A stretch of DNA of 41,598 bases, taken from contig JAHJQE010000086.1 of NCBI GenBank assembly GCA_018819205.1, forward strand, positions 1-41,598, given 5' to 3'. The notes below the pieces were generated by a model that was not told where the DNA came from, did not search any database, and was given only the letters and a program-made list of their open reading frames with translations. The stretch's first letter is position 1. Each line of letters begins with the position of its first letter. This document shows positions 23,054-31,879 of the stretch, one piece after another. The translations under genes and the position numbers were made by a program. The stretch comes from Gammaproteobacteria bacterium. GTDB lineage: Bacteria > Pseudomonadota > Gammaproteobacteria > Burkholderiales > Gallionellaceae.

Positions 23054-23857
23054 TCACTTGATCGACATGCCGATTCGATCCAGCTCCCCGAAATTCATCC
23101 AGATCAGAAATGCCTTGCCTACGATCATATCGTCCTGCACAAAACCCCAGTAACGACTGTCGCGGCTGTTGTCACGATTGTCGCCCATCATGAAGTAATG
23201 GCCTTCAGGGACTACACAGCGCATCTCCCGCTCACTATAACTGCACTGACTGCGCTGCGGAAAGTCATCGACCTTGCCCAGATAGATCTGTTCCAGTTCG
23301 GGATTGACCAGTATGGCATGCTCGCGCTCGCCGAGTTTCTCGGTATATTTTTCAGTATGAATGAAACGCAGACCGCTTTCGACATAGTTGTAATCGCCGT
23401 CAGGAGTGCGCGCCTGAAGTTCACCATTCACCCACAACTGCTTGTTCCGGTAGATGATCTCGTCACCGGGCAGACCGACTACACGCTTGATGTAATCGAC
23501 CGATGGGTCGTTCGGATAGTGGAACACCATCACATCACCGCGCTGCGGCTGACTGATATCGACGACCTTCTTGTTCAGGATTGGCAGTCGCAGACCATAG
23601 GTATAGCGATTGACTACGATGAAATCACCCACATGCAGGGTCGGAATCATCGACCCCGAAGGGATCTTGAACGGCTCGATCACAAACGAGCGCAGCATGA
23701 ACACTGCCAGAATGACCGGGAAGAAACTGATGGAATATTCCACCCACCACGGCTCTTTCTCGCCTTCAGCTCTTTGTTTGCGCAAGCTGTGTTTATCCAG
23801 CAACCAGATGGCGCCGGTCACCAGTAGCAGCACGAACATGATCAATGCAAAAGTCAT
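23054..23857 (-). CDS. lepB: Signal peptidase I
   Basis: The 267-residue inner-membrane serine protease cleaves signal peptides from exported proteins. TM1 spans ~2-20, a cytoplasmic basic loop follows, and TM2 spans ~44-60. The catalytic Ser69 is in KIPSGSMIPTLHVGDFI and the general-base Lys124 in DYIKRVVGLPGDEI. Box E reads YFMMGDNRDNSRDSRYWGFV. It lies 15 bp after lepA, the classic lepA-lepB pair. Its likely substrates in this window include the SHP-like and diheme cytochromes. Confidence 0.97.
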   Translation of the reverse strand: MTFALIMFVLLLVTGAIWLLDKHSLRKQRAEGEKEPWWVEYSISFFPVILAVFMLRSFVIEPFKIPSGSMIPTLHVGDFIVVNRYTYGLRLPILNKKVVDISQPQRGDVMVFHYPNDPSVDYIKRVVGLPGDEIIYRNKQLWVNGELQARTPDGDYNYVESGLRFIHTEKYTEKLGEREHAILVNPELEQIYLGKVDDFPQRSQCSYSEREMRCVVPEGHYFMMGDNRDNSRDSRYWGFVQDDMIVGKAFLIWMNFGELDRIGMSIK

Positions 23858-23872
23858 CGTCTTACCTGTAGG

Positions 23873-25666
23873 TTATTTATCGTCGACACGCAGGATGGCG
23901 AGAAAAGCTTCCTGCGGTATCTCCACGCTGCCGACCTGCTTCATGCGCTTCTTGCCCGCCTTCTGCTTCTCCAGCAGTTTCTTCTTGCGGGTGATGTCAC
24001 CGCCATAGCACTTGGCCAACACATTCTTGCGCAGCGCCTTGACGTTCTCGCGCGAGATGATGTTGGAGCCGATCGCTGCCTGGATCGCCACATCGTACAT
24101 CTGACGCGGGATCAGCTCGCGCATCTTGGCGGCGACCTCTCGCCCACGGTACTGGCTGTTGGCGCGATGCACGATGATGGACAACGCATCCACCTTGTCG
24201 CCGTTGATCAGCATATCAACCTTCACCACGTCCGCCGGACGGTATTCCTTGAACTCGTAGTCCATCGAGGCATAACCGCGCGACACCGATTTAAGCTTGT
24301 CGAAGAAATCGAGCACTATCTCGCCCATCGGCATCTCGTACTTCAGCAGCACCTGCTTGCCGTGGTAGGGCATGTCGATCTGTATACCGCGCTTCTGCGT
24401 GCACAGCGTGATGACTGCGCCCACGTATTCCTGGGGCATGTACAGATTGACGTTAACGATGGGTTCGCGGATCTCTTCGACCTTGGACAGATCCGGCAGC
24501 TTGGATGGATTGTCCACCATGATCACGGTACCGTCGCGCAGCACCACTTCATATATCACGGTGGGCGCAGTGGTGATCAGGTCCATGTCGAACTCGCGTT
24601 CCAGACGTTCCTGCACGATCTCCATGTGCAACAGACCGAGGAAGCCGCAACGGAAGCCGAAGCCCAGCGCCTGTGATACTTCCGGTTCGTACATCAGCGC
24701 GGAATCGTTCAGCTTCAGTTTTTCCAGCGAATCTCGCAGCGCCTCGTACTGGTTGGATTCCACCGGGAACAATCCGGCGAACACCTGCGGCTGCACTTCC
24801 TTGAAACCCGGCAGTGCGGCTGCGGCAGGCTTTGCCTGATGGGTGATGGTGTCGCCGACCTTGGCATCCTTCAGTTCCTTGATACCGGCGATGACGAAGC
24901 CGACCTGCCCCGCTGATAGTGAATCGCGATCCTGCGACTTGGGGGTGAACACACCGAGGTGTTCGGTCAGATGTTGCGCGCCCGTCGCCATGAACAGGAT
25001 CTTCTCCTTGGGCTTGAGCGTGCCGTTGATGATGCGCACCAGCATCACCACACCCACATAGTTGTCGAACCATGAGTCGATGATCAGCGCCTGCAAGGGC
25101 GCGTTCGGATCGCCTTTGGGCGGCGGCACTTTGACGATCAGGGATTCCAGCACATCCTCGACCCCCAAGCCGGTCTTGGCCGAGCAATGCACCGCCTCCT
25201 GCGCATCGATGCCGATCACGTCTTCGATCTCGGCGATGGCGTTCTCGGGATTGGCGGAAGGCAGATCGATCTTGTTCAATACAGGCACCACCTCCACGCC
25301 CAGATCCAGCGCGGTGTAACAGTTGGCCACGGTCTGCGCTTCCACGCCTTGCGACGCATCCACCACCAGCAACGCGCCCTCGCATGCAGAAAGCGAGCGC
25401 GATACTTCATAGGAGAAGTCTACGTGCCCCGGTGTATCGATCAGATTCAGGTTGTATACCTGACCGTCACGCGCCTTGTAGTTCAGGGCGGCCGTCTGCG
25501 CCTTGATGGTAATGCCGCGCTCGCGTTCGATATCCATCGAATCCAGCACTTGTGCTTCCATCTCGCGCGTGGCCAAGCCTCCGCAGAGATGGATGATGCG
25601 GTCGGCCAGCGTGGATTTGCCGTGATCGATATGGGCGATGATGGAGAAGTTGCGGATATGTTGCAT
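23873..25666 (-). CDS. lepA: Elongation factor 4 (LepA GTPase)
   Basis: The 597-residue translational GTPase acts on the ribosome in initiation and back-translocation. G1 is [10 protein letters not shown] (11-20), G2/G3 include [11 protein letters not shown] and DTPGHVDF, G4 NKID. An EF-G-like domain order follows, with the LepA-specific C-terminal domain ([36 protein letters not shown]). Length matches E. coli (599). The ATG at 25666 has no recognisable Shine-Dalgarno, and a terminator-like hairpin ends only 17 bp before it. Confidence 0.98.
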   Translation of the reverse strand: MQHIRNFSIIAHIDHGKSTLADRIIHLCGGLATREMEAQVLDSMDIERERGITIKAQTAALNYKARDGQVYNLNLIDTPGHVDFSYEVSRSLSACEGALLVVDASQGVEAQTVANCYTALDLGVEVVPVLNKIDLPSANPENAIAEIEDVIGIDAQEAVHCSAKTGLGVEDVLESLIVKVPPPKGDPNAPLQALIIDSWFDNYVGVVMLVRIINGTLKPKEKILFMATGAQHLTEHLGVFTPKSQDRDSLSAGQVGFVIAGIKELKDAKVGDTITHQAKPAAAALPGFKEVQPQVFAGLFPVESNQYEALRDSLEKLKLNDSALMYEPEVSQALGFGFRCGFLGLLHMEIVQERLEREFDMDLITTAPTVIYEVVLRDGTVIMVDNPSKLPDLSKVEEIREPIVNVNLYMPQEYVGAVITLCTQKRGIQIDMPYHGKQVLLKYEMPMGEIVLDFFDKLKSVSRGYASMDYEFKEYRPADVVKVDMLINGDKVDALSIIVHRANSQYRGREVAAKMRELIPRQMYDVAIQAAIGSNIISRENVKALRKNVLAKCYGGDITRKKKLLEKQKAGKKRMKQVGSVEIPQEAFLAILRVDDK

Positions 25667-25674
25667 GAGGTTTA

Positions 25675-25736
25675 AATAAAAATCCCGTCAAATTCGGTAG
25701 TTGCGCAGGGCGCGCATTCTAGCCGATTTTGACGGG
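25675..25736 (-). terminator. Terminator-like hairpin between mucD and lepA
   Basis: On the minus strand CCCGTCAAA (25728-25736 complement) pairs with TTTGACGGG (25684-25692 complement) as a 9-bp stem with an inner TGCGC/GCGCA hairpin. The tract ATTTTTATTT follows. It would end the rpoE-mucD transcript, or act as an attenuator in the lepA leader. A TAGAAT -10-like hexamer (25716-25721) lies inside it. Confidence 0.75.
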
Positions 25737-25754
25737 CACTGCCGGAAGGCAGGG

Positions 25755-27146
25755 TTATTTTTCGTCCAGCCGGACAGGGATATAGACCGTTCCGTCGTTG
25801 CGACGCACCAGCAGGGCGATGCTGCGACCGGGCGGAACTTGCTTCAATATCTCGTTGAACTGGGCTACGGTACGTATCTCGATATTTCCTATGGCGAGTA
25901 TCACATCGCCGCGCTGGATCTCGATGCGCGCAGAAGCTCCTTTTGCATCGGCCACCAGCAAACCGCCATCGACCTGCAGTTCCGCCTTCTGCTCTGAAGT
26001 CAGTTCCGTCACGCTCAAACCCAGTCTCAACACGCTCTGTGTCTGTGCATCAGTGGGATCGGTCTGCTCTGCCAACTTTTCATTCGGATCCTGTATCTCA
26101 CCCACGACCAGGGCTACTTCCAGCGTATTGCCTTTACGCCAGATCAGCACCGGGACTTTGCTGCCCGGTTTGGTCGACGCCACAATACGCGGCAGGTCGG
26201 AAGAGTTCTCGACTGACTTACCTCCGAATTTCAGGATCACGTCACTGGCACGCACGCCGGCCTTGTCCGCCGGACCACCGCGCTCGACACCCGAGATCAG
26301 TGCACCCGCAGCTTTCTTCAGTCCGAAGGATTCGGCCAGTTCACGCGTCACCTCCTGGATGGTGACACCGATACGCCCGCGCGTGACCTTGCCAGTGGTG
26401 CGCAGTTGGTTGACCACATCCATTGCCACATCGATGGGGATAGAGAATGACAACCCCATATACCCGCCAGATCGGCTGTATATCTGTGAGTTGATGCCGA
26501 CCACCTCACCCTTCATGTTGAACAACGGCCCGCCCGAGTTGCCCGGATTGATGGCAACATCGGTCTGAATGAAAGGCACAAAGTTCTCCTGCGGCAAGGA
26601 ACGTCCCTTTGCGCTGACAATGCCTGCCGTCACACTGCTATCGAAACCGAATGGCGAACCGATCGCCAACACCCACTCACCCACTTTCAGCTGATCCGGC
26701 TTACCCAGTTCCACAGTGGGCAGGCCACTGGCCTCGATCTTGAGTAATGCCACATCAGTACGTTTATCGGCACCCACCACGCGTGCTTTGAATTCACGCT
26801 TGTCTGTCAACCGCACGGTTATCTTGTCTGCGCGATCCACCACATGCGCATTGGTCAGAATGTAGCCGTCAGCGCTGATGATGAAACCGGAACCGAGCGA
26901 TTGCGATTCCTGCTGGCGCGGCATCTGCGGTGCGAAGCGCCGAAAGAATTCATAGAAGGGATCGCTTTCGGGCAGGTTGGGAAAACCCGGCACCATCTGC
27001 TGTGCAGTGATGGTCTGAGTAGTGCTGACATTCACAACTGCAGCACCCTGCTTTTCAACCAGCGCGGTGAAGTCAGGCAAATCCTTGGCGGATACGTTGC
27101 CAACCAGCAAGATGCCGAACAAAAGCGCGAGTGATCGTTTGAACAT
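25755..27146 (-). CDS. mucD: Periplasmic serine protease DegQ/MucD (Do family)
   Basis: The 463-residue HtrA protease and chaperone degrades misfolded envelope proteins. A signal peptide (cut after VSA, residue 20) is followed by the trypsin-like domain with the triad His101 (NAHVVD), Asp131 (RTDVALLKIE) and Ser204 (PGNSGGP). Two PDZ domains follow (~245-350; ~375-460). An LA-loop-like stretch with PFYEFFRRFAPQMPRQQ (~63-79) is present, as in DegQ/DegP. It is the last gene of the rpoE-rseA-rseB-rseC operon, as mucD ends the Pseudomonas algU operon, 24 bp after rseC. The name degQ would be equally defensible. Confidence 0.93.
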   Translation of the reverse strand: MFKRSLALLFGILLVGNVSAKDLPDFTALVEKQGAAVVNVSTTQTITAQQMVPGFPNLPESDPFYEFFRRFAPQMPRQQESQSLGSGFIISADGYILTNAHVVDRADKITVRLTDKREFKARVVGADKRTDVALLKIEASGLPTVELGKPDQLKVGEWVLAIGSPFGFDSSVTAGIVSAKGRSLPQENFVPFIQTDVAINPGNSGGPLFNMKGEVVGINSQIYSRSGGYMGLSFSIPIDVAMDVVNQLRTTGKVTRGRIGVTIQEVTRELAESFGLKKAAGALISGVERGGPADKAGVRASDVILKFGGKSVENSSDLPRIVASTKPGSKVPVLIWRKGNTLEVALVVGEIQDPNEKLAEQTDPTDAQTQSVLRLGLSVTELTSEQKAELQVDGGLLVADAKGASARIEIQRGDVILAIGNIEIRTVAQFNEILKQVPPGRSIALLVRRNDGTVYIPVRLDEK

Positions 27147-27170
27147 CCAGACCTCCTGTCAGAAATATAT

Positions 27171-27611
27171 TCAGGAACCTGCGGCATTCACAACCGAGCG
27201 CACCACAGCTTGCATACCCGATCGTTTAGTCAACAGCCGCACCACTATGAATCCTGCCAGCAATCCCGCCACAGCGCCCAGCAAGGCGGCTGCATCGCGC
27301 GCGTTCTCAAAGAAGCTCGAAGCCAGCAAGGACGCAGCCAACATGAAAGTCAGCGGCAACACATACATAAGCATGGAGTTGCGCAGCAGTACGCCATCCG
27401 GCAAACCAACATTCACTTCGTCACCCACTTGCGCGCTGATGGCATTGCTTACCTTGAAAGTGCGCTGCTTGCTACTGCAGAACAGCTGGGACAACTTTCC
27501 GCTTCCGCAACCTTTTCCGCTCGCGCAATGGCCACACCCGTTGCCTCCGACAGGAGTGATCTCTGCCTCACTGCCGTGCAGGCTCAGCACGATGGCACGC
27601 ATCTCATTCAT
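27171..27611 (-). CDS. rseC: SoxR-reducing system protein RseC (MucC)
   Basis: The ~146-residue inner-membrane protein has an N-terminal Cys-rich motif, GNGCGHCASGKGCG (~24-37, plus CSS), and two TM helices (~80-98, ~108-128). RseC belongs to the SoxR-reducing electron chain or modulates sigma-E activity; the exact role here is not shown. The start at 27611 overlaps rseB by 8 bp; an in-frame ATG at 27602 is an alternative. The longer frame upstream is inside rseB. Confidence 0.9.
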   Translation of the reverse strand: MNEMRAIVLSLHGSEAEITPVGGNGCGHCASGKGCGSGKLSQLFCSSKQRTFKVSNAISAQVGDEVNVGLPDGVLLRNSMLMYVLPLTFMLAASLLASSFFENARDAAALLGAVAGLLAGFIVVRLLTKRSGMQAVVRSVVNAAGS

Positions 27612-28599
27612 CTTTTCCGCCTGCGTAACGAACGGAATCCGCAACCTGAATGACTGCACGGGGTGGCAGTTCACCGACCACAGTCACCAGCTGATCTCCG
27701 ATCAACCGGTTGTAGATATGCACGGCCCCCTGACTCTTGAGGCCGGCACGATACCCCGCAGCATCCGATGCCTGCTCGATGAACACCGACAAAGCCGCCA
27801 GTCCATCGGAATACACGATATGCACGACCGGAAATTTCTTGTCGCGCATGTTGCGACTCATCTCGAGTATCTTCTTGAACCCGGGAGGAATTCCATCCAC
27901 CTGCCAGCCACTGGTCACATTCGCCAAATTGGCGTTCGGCAGCGGTGACAGGTGCTTACGTTGTGCCAGCCTAGCGGCTTCTTTTTCATCTGGAACTGCC
28001 CAAGCACATTCTATGTTGCCGCCGATCTGCAATTGCGAGAAGGCATATTGCTCGATCACTTTACCGCGCTCATCCAGCACTACTGCCTTCAACAGCAAGC
28101 CGGATTCGCTATGCGCCCACATCTTGCGCGTATAGCGCAACGTGTCCTTGGGTTGCAGCAGCAATGTGTGGGCATGGTAGTCCGCCACACGATCCTCTTC
28201 CTGCTGGATGATGTTGTAATTCTCTTTGAGACTCTGGATCTGTTCCGGTAGCAATGCCGGGAAAGCACGGCGCGGACGCTGCTGTTCAAAGTGCACTTTC
28301 TTGTCGCCCAATTGCAACCAGACTTGATCGTTGTTGCGTATCACTTCGCGCCGTTGCCCATCCAGCCCCTGCAAACGCTCATGCTCGCCATGCTCGTCGA
28401 CCACATGTGTGATGCGCGATGTCTCGACCCGACCGCCGGATTGATAGACGAACACTCCGCTGTAATTGGTCTCGTGCGCTGCAAATGCCATGGTACGCAG
28501 CCAATCGGCATCATCCAGCAATGGATCGGCCTGCGCCTCTGCCGCCCACAGCGGCAGCAACGCAACCAACACCAAGACTTTTGCGATCTGATTACGCAC
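27604..28599 (-). CDS. rseB: Sigma-E factor regulatory protein RseB (MucB)
   Basis: The 331-residue periplasmic protein binds RseA and protects it from proteolysis until off-pathway envelope components appear. The GTG start shares one base with the rseA stop (TAGTG). A signal peptide follows (LVLVALLPLWAAEAQA). The lipid-binding N-domain has NYSGVFVYQSGGRVETSRI, and the C-domain has VTSGWQVDGIPPGFKKI and DGLAALSVFIE. I chose GTG 28599 because the signal peptide starts there; the longer frame runs into rseA without family similarity. Confidence 0.92.
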   Translation of the reverse strand: MRNQIAKVLVLVALLPLWAAEAQADPLLDDADWLRTMAFAAHETNYSGVFVYQSGGRVETSRITHVVDEHGEHERLQGLDGQRREVIRNNDQVWLQLGDKKVHFEQQRPRRAFPALLPEQIQSLKENYNIIQQEEDRVADYHAHTLLLQPKDTLRYTRKMWAHSESGLLLKAVVLDERGKVIEQYAFSQLQIGGNIECAWAVPDEKEAARLAQRKHLSPLPNANLANVTSGWQVDGIPPGFKKILEMSRNMRDKKFPVVHIVYSDGLAALSVFIEQASDAAGYRAGLKSQGAVHIYNRLIGDQLVTVVGELPPRAVIQVADSVRYAGGKDE

Positions 28600-29072
28600 T
28601 ATTTGGTCGATACGGAATGGATATAGGTTGCGGCGCCCTGCATATCGGCACTGGGAGAAAACTCCTGGTGTGCCATCAGATAGTCGCTGGCATGGAATGC
28701 CACCGGACGCACCATATTCTGCGGCTGTATGCTGGCCATCTGCGGCGCCGGTTCTTGGCCGACCTGCATCGACAGCCATGCCACCAGCGCCAGTGCCATG
28801 ACTGAAGCGGCTGCAGACAAAGCGTACTGCTTGATACGCTGCTGCTGACGCCTGCGCGGCGCCAGGATGGTAGGTTCGGCTTGTAGTTGCTCATGGAATG
28901 CGGCCATGAAATCTCGGTTAACGTGATCGGGTTGGCGCAGCGCATCTCCGATCAGGTGATAAACAGCCCAGTCGCGGTCTGCTTCGGGGTGGCGTTTCAA
29001 CTTGTCCAGAAGAACATCTGCTTCGTCTTCGAACATCTCACCGTCCATCAGCACCGAAATTTCCTGTTTCAT
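28599..29072 (-). CDS. rseA: Sigma-E anti-sigma factor RseA (MucA)
   Basis: The 157-residue single-pass inner-membrane protein sequesters RpoE. The cytoplasmic anti-sigma domain (~1-75) has EISVLMDGEMFEDEADVLL and WAVYHLIGDALRQ. The TM is at ~82-102 (SAAASVMALALVAWLSM), and a short periplasmic tail has many Gln/Ala/Met residues and HQEFSPSADMQGAATYI. The ATG at 29072 lies 2 bp after the rpoE stop with a GGTGAG ribosome site. The periplasmic part is shorter than in E. coli. Confidence 0.9.
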   Translation of the reverse strand: MKQEISVLMDGEMFEDEADVLLDKLKRHPEADRDWAVYHLIGDALRQPDHVNRDFMAAFHEQLQAEPTILAPRRRQQQRIKQYALSAAASVMALALVAWLSMQVGQEPAPQMASIQPQNMVRPVAFHASDYLMAHQEFSPSADMQGAATYIHSVSTK

Positions 29073-29074
29073 GC

Positions 29075-29674
29075 TCACCACCTCTTGTCTTCGCTAGTAC
29101 CCAGCAACGGACGCAAGTTCGCTGCTACCACCTCTCGCGCACGGAAGATACGCGACCTTACCGTGCCGATCGGACAATTCATCACTGATGCGATCTCTTC
29201 ATAACTAAGGCCTTCTATCTCGCGTAGCGTCAAGGCGGTGCGCAGATCCTCAGGCAACTGTTGCAGGGAAGAGTTCACTACCTCGACCACTTGTTTGCTC
29301 ATCAACTCGTTTTCCGGCGTCGACACCTCGTGCAACAGCGAGGCATCCTCGAAAGCCTCGGCCTCCTCGGCATCCAGTGGCGTACTGGTAGGCGCCCTGC
29401 GCGCTTGCGACAGCAAGTGGTTCTTGGCTGTGTTGATTCCTATCCGGTACAACCAGGTATAGAACGCACTGTCGCCGCGGAATGCCGGCAATGCTCGATA
29501 GGCCTTGATGAACGCATCCTGCGTGACATCTTCAGCTTCGCCCGGATTACGCACGAAACGCGATATCAAACGCCCCAATCGGCGCTGATACTTGGCCACC
29601 AGCAGCTCGAACGCGTGCTTGTCGCCGCCTTGCGCGCGTTCTACCAGCTGTTGATCGACCTCCCTGTCACCCAT
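29075..29674 (-). CDS. rpoE: RNA polymerase sigma factor RpoE (AlgU)
   Basis: The 199-residue ECF sigma factor directs the envelope stress response. Region 2 has RFVRNPGEAEDVTQDAFIKAYRALPAF and YTWLYRIGINTAKNHL (~38-92). Region 4 has LPEDLRTALTLREIEGLSYEEIASVMNCPIGTVRSRIFRARE (~138-180), the helix-turn-helix that reads the -35. It heads the rpoE-rseA-rseB-rseC-mucD operon and is divergent from nadB, an arrangement shared with Pseudomonas. Two possible promoters lie upstream. Confidence 0.97.
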   Translation of the reverse strand: MGDREVDQQLVERAQGGDKHAFELLVAKYQRRLGRLISRFVRNPGEAEDVTQDAFIKAYRALPAFRGDSAFYTWLYRIGINTAKNHLLSQARRAPTSTPLDAEEAEAFEDASLLHEVSTPENELMSKQVVEVVNSSLQQLPEDLRTALTLREIEGLSYEEIASVMNCPIGTVRSRIFRAREVVAANLRPLLGTSEDKRW

Positions 29675-29731
29675 TCCGTTTCCCGGTTTTATATTGATTG
29701 CGCCACAACGCGCGGCGCGAGAGTATAACCG

Positions 29732-29750
29732 GACGGGTGCACATCGTCAG
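29732..29750 (-). promoter_or_regulatory. Candidate sigma-70 promoter of rpoE
   Basis: CTGACG (29745-29750) partly overlaps its expected place upstream of TATACT (29732-29737) on the minus strand. The stretch between the two hexamers is only 7 bases, so the pair does not have canonical spacing. TATACT is a good -10 by itself, 57 bp before rpoE. Confidence 0.25.
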
Positions 29751-29769
29751 CCTTGCCCGTAACGCGGCA

Positions 29770-29796
29770 ATGGACAGCCCCATTCAAAATAAGTTC
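29770..29796 (-). promoter_or_regulatory. Possible sigma-E autoregulatory promoter of rpoE
   Basis: GAACTT, the sigma-E -35 consensus, is at 29791-29796 on the minus strand. Sixteen bases later comes TCCAT (29770-29774), a weak match to the -10 TCTGA. The -35 is exact and the spacing right; the -10 is poor. Confidence 0.4.
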
Positions 29797-29822
29797 ATTT
29801 CCACGTTTTCATTCCAAGTTTT

Positions 29823-29830
29823 GCTATAGT
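29823..29830 (+). promoter_or_regulatory. nadB extended -10
   Basis: GCTATAGT preceded by T gives TGCTATAGT, an extended -10 of the TGnTATAAT kind. It lies 33 bp before the nadB start. No good -35 is present, which an extended -10 does not need. Confidence 0.45.
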
Positions 29831-29862
29831 CGAGCCAATGATTCCTTCGCACTTTTCCCCTC

Positions 29863-31440
29863 GTGTTGCGCTTTGACACCCTGATCATCGGCAGCGGTCT
29901 GGCAGGCTTGACGCTAGCCCTGAAACTGGCCGACCAACAGAAAGTCGCCATCGTCACCAAACGCTCGCTGCTGGATGGTGCCAGCGCTTGGGCGCAAGGT
30001 GGAATCGCTGCCGTACAAAGCCCTGACGATAGTCACGACGAGCATATTCGCGACACGCTGACGGCTGGCGCCGGCTTGTGCGACCCTGAAACCACGCGCT
30101 TCGTGGTGGAGCGCGGGGCTGCCGCAGTCAGCTGGCTGATCGATCAGGGTGTTCCATTCTCGAAAGAAGACAACGCCAGTCAGGATTTCCACCTTACCCG
30201 CGAAGGCGGGCACAGCAAACGACGCATCATCCATGCTGCCGATGCTACAGGGAAAGCCATCCAGCAGACTCTCGCAGACAAGGTACGCGCCCATCCCAAC
30301 GTGACCGTACTTGAACATCACATCGCAATCGACCTGATCACCGGTCGCAAGATCGGCATGTCCCCGCGCCGCTGCTTCGGCGCCTATGTGCTGGACACGC
30401 TGAGCGACAGGGTGATCACGATTGCGGCCGCACGTACAGTCTTGGCGACCGGCGGGGCAGGCAAAGTCTATCTCTACACGACCAACCCTGACACTGCCAC
30501 GGGCGACGGTATCGCCATGGGCTGGCGTGCCGGATGCAGGGTGGCGAATATGGAATTCATGCAATTCCATCCGACTTGCCTGTACCACCCGCATGCAAAA
30601 TCCTTTCTGATCAGCGAAGCGGTACGCGGTGAAGGCGGAATCCTCAGACTGCCGGACGGCACTCGCTTCATGCCCTGGCATGATGAACGCGCTGAACTGG
30701 CACCGCGTGACGTAGTGGCACGAGCCATCGACTATGAGATGAAAAAAGGCGGATTGGACTGCGTTTATCTCGATATCACGCACCAGTCCGAAGCCTTCCT
30801 GCGTGAGCACTTCCCCACCATCCATGCACGTTGCCTGTCGCTGGGCATAGACATCGCCCGCCAGCCTATTCCCGTGGTTCCCGCGATGCACTTCACTTGC
30901 GGCGGCCTGATCACCGATCTTGCAGCACGCACAGATATCGATGACCTCTACGCCATAGGCGAGACCGCGCATACCGGCCTGCATGGCGCCAACCGCCTCG
31001 CCAGCAACTCACTACTTGAATGTCTGGTGTTCGCCGAAGCCGCCGCGCAGGACATCCTGTCCAGAAAAACGGCGCATCCGGAATCGCTACCCGACTGGGA
31101 CGAGAGCCGTGTTACGGATGCAGATGAGCTGGTAGTGGTGTCACATAACTGGGACGAGTTGCGCCGTTTCATGTGGGACTATGTCGGCATCGTGCGCACG
31201 ACCAAACGATTACAGCGCGCACAGCACCGCATCAGACTATTACGCGAAGAGATCAATGAATATTATCGGAACTTCCATGTGACATCCGACCTGCTGGAAC
31301 TGCGCAATCTGGTCGAGACAGCCGATCTCATTGTGCAAAGTGCGCTGGCACGCCACGAGAGTCGCGGCTTGCACTACAGCAAGGATTTCCCTCTGACCGC
31401 ACCTGTAGCGCTGCCGACCATATTGACGCCTCAGGATTAA
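29863..31440 (+). CDS. nadB: L-aspartate oxidase
   Basis: The 525-residue FAD enzyme oxidises L-aspartate to iminoaspartate, the first step of NAD synthesis. The dinucleotide fold is LIIGSGLAGLTLALKLA (~8-24). GASAWAQGGIAA, HSKRRIIHAADATG and the succinate-dehydrogenase-like FHPTCLYHP and ARDVVARAID-like segments follow. HGANRLASNSLLECLVF closes the FAD site. The start is a GTG at 29863 without a clear ribosome site; the ATG at 29838 is out of frame. The stop overlaps the 3' end of the convergent ygfX-like gene by 4 bp. nadA and nadC are not in the window. Confidence 0.96.
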   Translation: MLRFDTLIIGSGLAGLTLALKLADQQKVAIVTKRSLLDGASAWAQGGIAAVQSPDDSHDEHIRDTLTAGAGLCDPETTRFVVERGAAAVSWLIDQGVPFSKEDNASQDFHLTREGGHSKRRIIHAADATGKAIQQTLADKVRAHPNVTVLEHHIAIDLITGRKIGMSPRRCFGAYVLDTLSDRVITIAAARTVLATGGAGKVYLYTTNPDTATGDGIAMGWRAGCRVANMEFMQFHPTCLYHPHAKSFLISEAVRGEGGILRLPDGTRFMPWHDERAELAPRDVVARAIDYEMKKGGLDCVYLDITHQSEAFLREHFPTIHARCLSLGIDIARQPIPVVPAMHFTCGGLITDLAARTDIDDLYAIGETAHTGLHGANRLASNSLLECLVFAEAAAQDILSRKTAHPESLPDWDESRVTDADELVVVSHNWDELRRFMWDYVGIVRTTKRLQRAQHRIRLLREEINEYYRNFHVTSDLLELRNLVETADLIVQSALARHESRGLHYSKDFPLTAPVALPTILTPQD

Positions 31441-31865
31441 AGTCTTGCCGAGTGCCGCAACAAGGTTCTCAGGTGGCGATGATCCTCGGCAGTCATACTA
31501 TCTGGAAACAGCAATAGACTTCGCCTCACATGGCCGTCAGTAGCCACATTGAGCAATATCAGCCAGGGTAGAACCAGCGTATCGGCACGCACTCGTCCTG
31601 AGAGCTGCTGACCGTCGCGCAGAATCAATGAAATGTGGCGCTCTGCACCATACGCCAGCGATATACATGAACTCTTGGACAGCAACGCCACATCTCTCCT
31701 GAACAACAGTGCTGTACTGGCCGACACTCCCAAATAGCCAATCCAGCGCCAGCCATCAGCAACCGGCAGCGTGGATAGCATCAGAATCAATATGAAAGCT
31801 AAGGTACTCAGCAGAATGAAGTATGTTCGCGATGCATGCAGTGTGATCCGGACTTGCGTGTCCAT
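31437..31865 (-). CDS. YgfX-like membrane protein
   Basis: The 142-residue protein has two N-terminal TM helices (~15-33 and ~39-56, with a short VADGWRW loop) and a cytoplasmic tail. The tail has RDGQQLSGRVRADTLVLPWL and LLFPDSMTAEDHRHLRTLL, a close fit to the YgfX/CptA pattern (PDSL..D.FRRLRV.LR). In E. coli YgfX partners with SdhE and has been proposed as a toxin acting on the cytoskeleton. No sdhE is next to it here. Convergent with nadB, as seen in Pseudomonas. Cotranscription with the upstream kinase (15 bp) is likely. Confidence 0.6.
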   Translation of the reverse strand: MDTQVRITLHASRTYFILLSTLAFILILMLSTLPVADGWRWIGYLGVSASTALLFRRDVALLSKSSCISLAYGAERHISLILRDGQQLSGRVRADTLVLPWLILLNVATDGHVRRSLLLFPDSMTAEDHRHLRTLLRHSARL

Positions 31866-31879
31866 CCAGCGCGAAATAC

